Source: Mactromeris polynyma | Lineage: Eukaryota; Mollusca; Bivalvia; Venerida; Mactridae | Reading direction: 5' to 3' | Length of the DNA: 64,000 nucleotides | Assembly: GCA_032209605.1 (NCBI GenBank) | Contig: JASFXZ010000015.1 | Location: 62,001-126,000, forward strand | Part shown: positions 57,101 to 64,000 of the stretch, piece after piece | Layout: each line of letters begins with the position of its first letter | Position numbering within the stretch: position 1 is the stretch's first letter | Made by a program: the position numbers and the translations under genes | The notes under the pieces: model-generated | The model's database searches: none | What the model was told of the DNA's origin: nothing | What the model saw: only the letters and a program-made list of their open reading frames with translations

Positions 57101-59547
57101 ATGTTATAATGTGTAACGCAAACAAAAGTCAATACTACTATACAATTACAATGTAAAAGAAATACATGGATTTTAAAAGAGCTTTACATATTTTACATCA
57201 TTTTCATACATTTTTTTGATTTCTACATAAATAGCAAAGTAAATAAAATTCGCAAGATTACATGTAATTTTTGGATTTCCGCACGTAATTTTTTGTATGT
57301 TTGGCCAGGTGTGATAATAAGGTTTTAAGTATTGCATTCTGAGATTTCTGTATTTTGGACAAATTAGTAGAAAATGATATTCATTTTCTATCATATTTAA
57401 GTTACGATTATTAAACATTCTTACAGATTAGTAGTTTTATATTTAGCCTTCGCTGGTTCGAAATCTCAGTGTTGTGATTAAAATCGTGATTTTAAATACA
57501 ACAGAAATGTATATATCGGTTCAAAATAAGTTGAGAATACGTTATCGTGTACACAATGTCTATCGGTCAATCGTTTGTAAAGCATGTTAAAGCTGACCAC
57601 CTCAAACTGTGTGTACAACCGTTCTCAAGTAAACAGAAACGGCCTATAAATATTTTAGTAAGATATTCAACAAATTCCAAGTGTATTTGTTTAAACAAAC
57701 GAAGCATTGTTTATATTCAAACACATTTTTTTATGCAAAGTGTATACTTATACAAAACACAATGGGTAGAGGTATTTACAGAAGAGCAAAATATCAACAT
57801 CAAACTTAGTTAACTCAAAAAATGGAACGTGACTTAAATTTACAATGAAAATAAATACAAAATAAATAAATGCGCTGGTCTGAGTTGAACATATATATAC
57901 AGTCCTACAATTAAATAGTTAAGCAAACACTGAAAAAGTCGTCCACGGAAATATTGTGAAAACGATGCCCTGATATATACATACTAAAAAAAAACCACAA
58001 AAAAACACTTAATAGTCGAGATTAATGCCAGCCTCTCAACTTTTAATTTATCTATTTGTATAGTGATGTAATTCTATTCAGATTGTAAATAGAATGTCTA
58101 TCATAAGTGCCATAGTCTCTTATAATTCTTATAGAATGGTCTTGCATGAATATGTATGTATTATTTTTATGAAATATTGTGTTATATGCAAGAATGAGAC
58201 TCAAATAAATAAAATATATATACTATAAATGCGTGTTTCATTCTACATGTATTTACAACAAGGAGTGTTGAAAGTGATTTTCTAAGTTACACAAAGAAAT
58301 GATTATTATATTTTTCATGTGGTTTAAAGGTAATAGTTATGTTTTGTTTTTACAATATGGATAATGATTTTTCTAATCGTGTTAGTTATTAATAAGTTTA
58401 ATTATTGGTCAGGATACTTCACTAAAAAATAATAAAATACATCATGTATTTAACATAGTGGTTTATAATAAAAACCAGTACATGATTACTCTTTAGAAAT
58501 AGTTATACAGAAGAATGCCAGCTTCTAGTTTGATTTATGATAATAAAATTATACAATTACTTTTACTATGGTACACAATTGTAAGTATACATAGGATACA
58601 AGCATTTGTACACTATTATTATACGCAGACATTGGCAAGAGATAATTGTAAAGTAAAGTTAATCGTAATAACACGATTCTGACAGTTGGTATTACAAAAT
58701 GACGCCTTGTTCAAATAGTTGCGTTTTTAATAGCGGCAAGTATATATTTTCGCGGTACAAACGTTGAAACGTAAAGAAGAAAACATTACTTCGATTGTTT
58801 TTATATTCTATAAAATATTTTACATTTAATAAATGCAGACAATATAATTTCTTTTCCGTAATTTTCCAAGTATGTAAAATGTTTTAAAGTATGTTTGTTG
58901 TCAAAATAACAAGATACCGCTCCACAATCATACATTAATATTCACATGTATGTGTTTGAGGGATTCTAAGGTTTGACTTACAACTGAACAATTGCTCATG
59001 TTGGTTAGCTTTAAAAACATTCAGAATTAGACTTCTCCGGGACATCGGGCTAGTGGATTTCTAGAGCCATGAAGAGTGTCACTAAAAAAAGCTTGTCCAT
59101 AAACAGTAAAGAAGTCAAAGTTTCAAGATTTAATAAACATCGCCTTATTTCCAGAACACCGTAACTCAATTTTAGCGGTTTTGAGTATTTGGTATCGTTG
59201 AAACCGTCTTTCCAAGCTCTTTCTATCTGTACTACGTATATTGTTCCGGAATGCACATAACTTAAATAAAATGCAATTTTTTCAAAAAGACGAAAAACAA
59301 GTTATGGGGTTCTGGAAATAATGCGACGAAAAGACACGAAAATAACATAAAGTTATAAAAATCAGCTTACCGCAAAACCGCCACAGGATAACTCGTTGTC
59401 GTTATAATTCTCGGTAGAATCGAAGCCAAATCTCCATTTTGAAGAGCGCTGAGGTGGATTCATCAAGCGTCCGTGAGACAGCACGTGATGAATTCTAGTA
59501 AATAATATGGCGGCGAAAATCAGGAACGATAGATTTACTGTCGACAT
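51120..59547 (-). CDS. AA15-type lytic polysaccharide monooxygenase with Thr-rich tail, 409 aa
   Basis: Four exons: 59371-59547, 53587-53777, 52883-53094 and 51120-51769. Total 1230 nt; introns in phases 0, 2, 1 with standard GT-AG. Residues 1-24 are a signal peptide ending VLS|HGRLMNPPQRSSKWR, so the mature protein begins with His, as the copper histidine brace requires. The second ligand is His in LTAYHMGWFEF. Family marks follow: NELSCGGF, GKCGVCGDPYD, CPLPTADT, LPSHITCSKCVLQWRYNTGN, SCLGCGKQENFVNCADIEI. The residue at the axial site appears to be Phe (QENF), which should be checked. After the domain comes a Thr-rich stretch (repeats of NAPTTTTT, ~85 residues; mucin-like, probably O-glycosylated), then a Cys-rich end (WWCCINCPVFC). 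AA15 enzymes oxidatively cleave chitin or cellulose and are common in molluscs and arthropods; the substrate here is unproven. The stop codon lies in a MITE end. Confidence 0.9.
51262..51610. repeat. Coding trinucleotide array (GTT/GTC, Thr-rich tail)
   Basis: GTTGTTGTTGTCGTCGGAGC-type units, on the coding strand ACA/ACG runs with AACGCTCCG, encode the NAPTTTTT repeats of the LPMO tail. Unit lengths vary in steps of three. The Val-rich frame on the plus strand is only its antisense. Confidence 0.9.
51945..52180 (-). repeat. Dispersed repeat family C, single-unit copy (LPMO intron 3)
   Basis: The minus strand reads as at 47785-48010 and ends with one unit of the 30-bp motif (AACAAGGGAGGTAAATATTG then GAGATGTGGGACC). 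It shows the unexpanded state. A related fragment follows at 52183-52245. Confidence 0.7.
52436..52839. repeat. Element with CCCTTTCCAAATAAGTG inverted ends
   Basis: The left end CCTTTCCAAATAAGTGAGCA and AACCCGGTTTTAAACTGGG are answered by ACCCACTTTTCATTTGGGAA GGG at the right. The inside is rich in TTTTAAC / GTTTTAAA words. It ends ~43 bp past the donor of LPMO exon 3. Confidence 0.6.
53195..53515. repeat. Imperfect (AAC)n/(ATC)n microsatellite (LPMO intron 2)
   Basis: Alternating runs of AACAACAAC, ATCATCATC and ATCGTCATTTTC give a coarse ~45-60-bp period. The Met/Leu-rich antisense open frame is spurious. Confidence 0.85.
53830..54269. repeat. Cluster: MITE A 5' part, TIR element (CCCGTATTCAT ends), short MITE A
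   Basis: 53830-53866 is a MITE A start (CAGTAATACCTCGATAATAA). 53868-54121 is a separate element with ends CCCCGTATTCATATAGCTTC and CTTAGGAGCTTTATGAATACGGG, whose inside repeats TTTCCCTTAGTTTTATAAAT ~5 times. 54197-54269 is a short MITE A (CAGTAAAACCACCTC ... GAGATTTGACTG) flanked by TA. Confidence 0.7.
54270..55189. other. LPMO intron 1 stretch without recognised feature
   Basis: AT-rich. No exon or repeat that I can name. Confidence 0.4.
55190..55312 (+). repeat. Probable LINE 3'-end fragment
   Basis: Shares GTCTCTTATAAYTCTTAT, TATGTATRT and the ending GATGAGACGAAAGTAAA with 58060-58212 (GAATGAGACTCAAATAAA). Such ends are usual for non-LTR retrotransposon 3' UTRs. The assignment is an inference. 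Confidence 0.4.
55818..56165 (+). mobile_element. tRNA-derived SINE (Thr-TGT-like head) with conserved central domain
   Basis: The head has an A-box-like GGTCCAGTTGTAACGCGCTG, an anticodon stem-loop CTGGACTTGTAATCCAG (anticodon TGT) and a B-box AGGTTCGATTCC. The T-stem is mismatched, so it is not a working tRNA. A body follows: TCTTTCGGACGAGACTTTAA, ACCGAGGTCCCGTG, GCACGTAAAAGAACC. I recall this block as shared among invertebrate SINEs; not checked. A 35-bp direct repeat (CCCTGATTATAAAGGG...) lies at ~55724 and ~55786, just 5' of it. The 3' boundary is uncertain. Confidence 0.65.
56280..56345 (-). repeat. SINE 3'-end fragment (family of 45123-45337)
   Basis: ACATCGATTGTGATACAATA and TACTAATCACTTTCGATGAC match the inverse of that SINE's 3' end. 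A second fragment lies at ~55655-55720. Confidence 0.5.
57173..57418 (-). pseudogene. LINE ORF2 C-terminal remnant
   Basis: The minus-strand frame has IENEYHFLLICPKYRNLR, then NLANFIYFAIYVEIKKM and a stop. The E-x-HFLL-x-CP-x-Y-x-LR pattern is the C-terminal zinc-knuckle-like region of many non-LTR reverse transcriptases in molluscs. No RT core is seen upstream, so it is truncated. It lies in LPMO intron 1. Confidence 0.65.
57419..59049. other. LPMO intron 1 stretch, with a LINE-like 3' end at 58060-58212
   Basis: AT-rich. Apart from the LINE-like 3' end (AATGAGACTCAAATAAATAA) nothing is supported. 59030-59071 carries the half element ending TTTCTAGAGCCATG. Confidence 0.4.
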
Positions 59548-59749
59548 TTTTATGGTTTATTTTTCTGCTTCAAAGTCGATTTTTTCTATTAATCCAGATG
59601 TAATTTTATTTAATATTCGATACCAAATGCCAATATAACTTAAGTGTTTTTATAAACCATACACAAAATCACTTGTCTAGTTGTATCAAAATAAGCGATC
59701 ACTCCAGACAGTTTTAAATGTATTCTGAATAAATCTCGATTTAAACTTC

Positions 59750-59760
59750 CCTTTTATAGC
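59750..59760 (-). promoter_or_regulatory. TATA box of the LPMO gene
   Basis: The minus strand reads GGCTATAAAAGGG, a near-ideal TATA box, ~205 nt upstream of the start codon at 59547. Transcription would start near 59722-59728 with a ~175-nt leader. No other such match was seen between it and the ATG. Confidence 0.6.
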
Positions 59761-60284
59761 CAAATACCCAGGGTTTAATGCACCCGATAACTGTCCGAAT
59801 GACGTCACGGGTATTATTTATAGCCTTTTACACTTAGACGTAAACTCCATTGTATCAAGTGTTTTCGAGCGTAAAGCGAACATTATCTAAGTCATACAAA
59901 AGCTTACTTCGACACTCTGAGGCAAACGTCATGTTTTTTTGACATATTTAAATCGACTAATCCCATATTACGCAATATAACGCAACTGTCCATTCTTTCG
60001 GACAGGCATGTGACTGTCCAAACGTATCTCTGGTGCAGATTTATCATAAATTTTATACAATGTAATATATTTTAATATTTTGATCATATAACTATTAATT
60101 AAAAAACGCCGCGCAATAATGTAGATTTACTTCATAAATAAATCGGGTCGGTTTTCGTCCGCCATTAAACTTGAACCACATAACTACTATACCCATTCAT
60201 TTATGAATATTGTGGAGAATATTTAGTACATTATTAGTGGGGTTTTTTCGTATTGGATGCAAATACAGTAATGCAATGTATGTA
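59761..60284. other. Upstream region of the LPMO gene
   Basis: No gene or clear repeat. TGACGTCA at ~59800 is a perfect CRE-like palindrome 40 bp upstream of the TATA box, which may or may not be used. Confidence 0.4.
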
Positions 60285-60451
60285 CAGTTAAACATCACTT
60301 AAATAATAAGACCACCTCAAAATTAAAAACACAATTTTTAAGTACGTTTTCACTGTTTTGCTTTTTATTCAACCTCACTATTATGACCACCTCAATATTA
60401 AGACCAGTTTTCACGGGACTTAAAGGTGGTCGCATTATTGAGGTTTTATTG
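60285..60451. repeat. MITE family A, full-length copy
   Basis: TA|CAGTTAAACATCACTTAAAT ... CATTATTGAGGTTTTATTG|TA, 167 bp. It has the internal TTTTTAAGTACGTTTTCACT and AAGACCAGTTTTCACGGG blocks. Confidence 0.8.
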
Positions 60452-61261
60452 TACTTTCATCTCGTAGTGAAAGCAATGTTTGTATTGATATGGGTCTGTG
60501 GAAATACAGTTAGTACTTATTCAATGTATTAAAATATCACAGACACTATTTCTGTGATCGAAGATCGATATTAACTTGATGTTGCTGGTTTTTTTGCAAA
60601 CACTCTCTCCCGAGAACGCATGTAAAACATATCAGTAACCTTTTAAGACTACTTAGGAAACAAACAAACCAAAACATGATCAAATTATGTATCTCGATAT
60701 TTTGAAATTTCTAAAATTCACAAACGAAGATTACACGCTTTCTCGCCATTTACCACGCTGCTCATTACTGTAATAATAAATATTGCTGCTTTGTAAAAAC
60801 TCTATTTCAGTGTTCAATATGCAATAAAAATCTATCTATTTAGTTGGCAATTATTTAAGTATTCAATTTACACCGCTCCGTTCATTCGGAAATCCTCGGC
60901 CAACTACGTCAAGTGCCTCGGATGTACGTTAGGCAGTACTTTCGGAAACTAACGAAGTGGTACGGAAATGCCCGATGCCTGTCGAGAATGCGCTCCGTTG
61001 GGTCAACAAATATTCAATGTTCGTTTATGAATCAGGAAGTTATCATACGATTTATTATACTTTAAATTTTATTAAAATTGGCAAACATATACTTTATTCA
61101 TAATAGAGAATTGCATTAAATCAAGGATGTATAAATGGGTTAAGTTTAGGTTTTTAGTATATGCGTCTCCTTGTGAGATCATATGAGATACATTGTGTAA
61201 TCTGTTTATATATCATTGACACTATAAACTAGCACCCATTACCGAAACACGTATACTAGGG

Positions 61262-61465
61262 GAGGGGGGTAGAGCGCTGGACTCCTGGGGGGTAGAGCGC
61301 TGGACTCCTGGGGGGTAGAGCGCTGGACTCCTGGGGGGTAGAGCGCTGGACTCCTGGGGGGTAGAGCGCTGGACTCCTGGGGGGTAGAGCGCTGGACTCC
61401 TGGGGGTAGAGCGCTGGACTCCTGGGGGGTAGAGCGCTGGACTCCTTAATCGTGGGTTCGTATTC
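61262..61465 (+). repeat. 23-bp tandem array built from a tRNA-like A-box segment
   Basis: Eight copies of GTAGAGCGCTGGACTCCTGG GGG (one lacks a G). The last copy runs on into CTTAATCGTGGGTTCGTATT, which carries a B-box-like word. The unit covers the D-arm and anticodon-arm region of a tRNA-like head. Stretches 60452-61261 and 61466-62022 show no gene; a G run lies near 61550. Confidence 0.85.
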
Positions 61466-62022
61466 TACCAAGAGCGTAATTCGTCGGTGGTCAGACTCCT
61501 CATCAGGGGCGTAGCCAGTGCTGGTAGAGTGTACGCAAACAATCTAGGGGGGGGGGGGTCTAGGGGCATAATACCCCGGAAAGTACCCCTGTTTTCTGGA
61601 ACGTTCGAAGCGTTTTATATTCAGAAAATTTATATACCAAACTGCATACAAATGCTCAACTGTTACATATTGCACATGTTTTCTATTTTTGATAATCATG
61701 TGCGCGCAACAGCGTATTTTGCGCCACGTGAACCTGGGCCAGGTCGTGGTTTTCGGATCAGTTGCTGTGCATCTCACACCAGTTGCAAAAAAAACCTAAT
61801 GACACAAATTACACATACATCTATGAACATGATTACAAGGACCATTTACCAAGATCAAAACTAATTTCGTGGGATAGGCAGAACATATAGTAACAGTACT
61901 GGTACACAAGTCTGACCCGACGGTGTAGTATTTAACATAGTTTCAAAACAAAGATAAGGATAAATCTTCAGTTTGACTTTGATTGCAGTTAGCTATCACA
62001 ATTATTATTCAGATGAGTTATA

Positions 62023-62120
62023 CAGTAAAACCTCAATACAAAGAACATCCTTTGGACCCTCTTAAACTGGTCTTCTTATTGAGATGGTCTTAATATTGAG
62101 GTTGAGTAAAGATTTTACTG
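62023..62120. repeat. MITE family A, short copy (98 bp)
   Basis: TA|CAGTAAAACCTCAATACAAA ... GAGTAAAGATTTTACTG|TA. Confidence 0.75.
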
Positions 62121-62159
62121 TACTTGTCTTTTTGAAATAGCGGACAGTTTCCACACATA

Positions 62160-62334
62160 CAGTGAAACCGCAATAATACGATTATCCTTAGGACCCTTGA
62201 AAACTGGTGGTTATGAGGTGGTCTTAATATTGAGGTTGTATAAAGAGCAAAACAGTGAATATGGCTTTGGAAATTGTGTTCTTAATATTGAGGTGGTCTT
62301 ATAATTGAGTTAGTCTGTACGTGAGGTTTCACTA
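62160..62334. repeat. MITE family A, reverse copy
   Basis: TA|CAGTGAAACCGCAATAATAC, then TTGAGGTTGTATAAAGAGCA, ATTGTGTTCTTAATATTGAG and a decayed end GTGAGGTTTCACT. It lies 39 bp from the previous copy. Confidence 0.7.
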
Positions 62335-63316
62335 AACTATTGAAAAAATCGACGTAAATCTCAAAAGCACGCTCGTCCATTCAGACATCTCTTGAATCGA
62401 CAGTTTAATTACCAAATTGATAGACAAATACGCGTCTATGGTTACGGCGTAACATTTATGTGGCTTTTGCGGGGAAACGGTTTCTAGGTAAGACAAATAC
62501 TTTTTGTATTACGTATTAGGTCATAATGAAGATCCCGCCCATTATTACCGGGCCAGGGCCCTTTATTTTTGTAACATAACTTTTGATTGGTTCGAAAATA
62601 TGATAGATTGATTGACCTGAGAATAAGGTATATAACTCCAAAATACAGTTAAAGCCGCAGTCTGTTGTTTGAATAGTTTATACTCTGAGCTTATAGAATT
62701 TACTAAAACTGTACTTTAAAACAAAATTTGAGTTCTAATGTATATTTCCTTATTCTCAGGAATCTGCGATATCGGGGTCTCATCGACAAACACGCACCAA
62801 CAGCAAAAACACCACAAAACGACGTGTTAATACTATGGTGCACCGTTTTGCATGGTCAAAGACGAAGTCACGTGATTTTTTAAATTAATTCGATAGGACA
62901 CTGAATCAGGATGTATGCAGTTATGCACCGAATCTAATATTTGAAACGTACACTTTCATTGACGTCAAAACCTCGGGCGTGGTGTCAAAAGGTCAGTAAT
63001 TTCATTAGAAACTTATACCCAGGACTGAACTACGAACACGTGGCTATAATCTGTGATAAATTACATTTTATTCGTATAGTATTACATTAGTTTAAGATCT
63101 ACGTAGTACCGTATGAACTTGGATGTGAGCAAAGGTCAAGTTTTGGGCGTACATGCAGGGTATCAAGATGCCGGCATGATTTAGCGCAACTTGCAAGGCT
63201 AGTTCCCGCATTATTTTCAAGGATTAACAATACATTATTTGATGAATATAAGTTTAAAGGAAAAGACGAGTCACAAATGTAATGAAATGATGTCCATAAT
63301 TAAGAACGAAATCGGT
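62335..63316. other. Intergenic stretch without recognised feature
   Basis: No gene, tandem array or TIR pair that I can support. Confidence 0.4.
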
Positions 63317-63506
63317 ACCCGTGCTCGAGTGGTTATTGCATCCGCCTTGGGAGCGGGATGTCGAAGGTTCGAATCCCGGCGTGGGTCCGGTTGGTGAGCC
63401 GCCAGTTAGTTAAATAATGGTTGCTGTGTGCCTACCTGCCTGGTGCCTGGCATTAAAGTGTAGGAACCAGGAATTAAATGTGCTCAGAAAATAGTCTCAT
63501 AAGTCA
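63317..63506 (+). mobile_element. tRNA-derived SINE (Pro-TGG-like head)
   Basis: A 7-bp acceptor stem with two G-U pairs (ACCCGTG / CGTGGGT), an A-box-like CTCGAGTGGTTATTGCATCC, an anticodon arm TCCGC-CTTGGGA-GCGGG (anticodon TGG) and a B-box AGGTTCGAATCCC can be drawn at 63317-63387. The T-stem is poor. A body follows (GGTGCCTGGCATTAAAGTGT, AGGAACCAGG), then a microsatellite tail. Confidence 0.7.
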
Positions 63507-63508
63507 AA

Positions 63509-63657
63509 ATGATGATGATGATGATGATGACGATGATGATGATAATGATGTTAATGATAATGATGATAATGATGATGATGACGATGATGATGATAATGAT
63601 GATGATAATGATGATGATGATGATGTTAATGATGATGATGACGACGATGGTGATTAA
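63509..63657. repeat. (GAT)n microsatellite, SINE tail
   Basis: About 48 GAT/ATG-phase triplets with AAT, GTT and GAC variants, directly after the SINE. Confidence 0.9.
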
Positions 63658-63697
63658 GTATATGTGAAAACTATTCAGTATTTCAAATAAACAAGTA

Positions 63698-63875
63698 CAG
63701 TAAAAATTCAATAGTAAGACCTCCTGTAGGACACTTGACCACTGGTCTTCTAATTGAGGTGGTCTTAATATTGAGGTTGAATGAAGAGCAAAACAGTAAA
63801 AATGGACTTGACATTTGTGTTCTTAATTTTGAGGTGATCTTATTATTGAGGTTGTTTTTACGTGAGGTTTTACTG
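63698..63875. repeat. MITE family A, reverse full-length copy
   Basis: TA|CAGTAAAAATTCAATAGTAA ... ACGTGAGGTTTTACTG|TA, 178 bp. Internal blocks are in the reverse order of the 4808 and 60285 copies. Confidence 0.8.
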
Positions 63876-64000
63876 TACTGGTTTGGTACTTGGAAAATGG
63901 TAATTGTACGATGGGTCTCATTGGCACTGTAGTGAACGTCTTTGGGATCAAACTTGTCTGTCTGTACTATACTGCTCTAGGCCTACTGGCAATTAAATTT

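Noticed and set aside
63484..63711. Poly-isoleucine protein
   Set aside because: Antisense frame through a (GAT)n microsatellite.

Overview
The window is eukaryotic, AT-rich DNA with spliced genes, long introns and many small transposon-derived repeats. The gene content is a B-box (TRIM-like) protein, a fibrinogen-domain lectin, an AA15-type polysaccharide monooxygenase and a tetraspan ENTREP/FAM189-like protein. Together with tRNA-derived SINEs, this suggests a lophotrochozoan animal, most likely a bivalve mollusc. The species is an inference, because no database search was possible.

Layout. (1) 1-2621, minus: 5' part of a B-box/coiled-coil gene that runs off the left edge. (2) 3318-3891 and 4237-4431, plus: a Lys/Glu-rich coding-like stretch with broken frames. 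(3) 7882-30434, minus: a five-exon gene for a four-transmembrane protein of about 1207 residues with a 982-residue tail in one exon and a PPSY motif. Its introns hold a TIR element, a 0.5-kb-arm inverted repeat, a 2.35-kb 39-bp minisatellite with a ~978-bp higher-order period, near-perfect hairpins, and a complete 4.2-kb DNA transposon (22428-26638). That transposon encodes an intact protein joining an OTU-type cysteine protease to a DDE-like domain. It is the most unusual object here. (4) 33066-35502, minus: decayed copy of an unrecognised ~720-residue protein. (5) 39768-48681, plus: complete seven-exon fibrinogen-related gene with signal peptide, coiled coil, Ser/Thr-rich stalk and fibrinogen domain. 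(6) 51120-59547, minus: complete four-exon AA15-type LPMO with signal peptide, N-terminal copper-ligand His and Thr-rich tail; its stop codon lies in a MITE terminus. Genes 5 and 6 converge and both encode secreted proteins with Thr-rich segments. (7) 59548-64000: no gene seen; MITEs, a SINE with a microsatellite tail, and a tRNA-like minisatellite.

At least nine copies of a small inverted-repeat element with CAGTAAAACCTC ends and TA flanks are scattered through the window, with a second TA-flanked family (CAGTCGGACCTC), a CAGGGGTTCCA family and several singletons. Exon boundaries were read by eye from splice consensus, phase and protein continuity. All family names are recognised from motifs, not searched.
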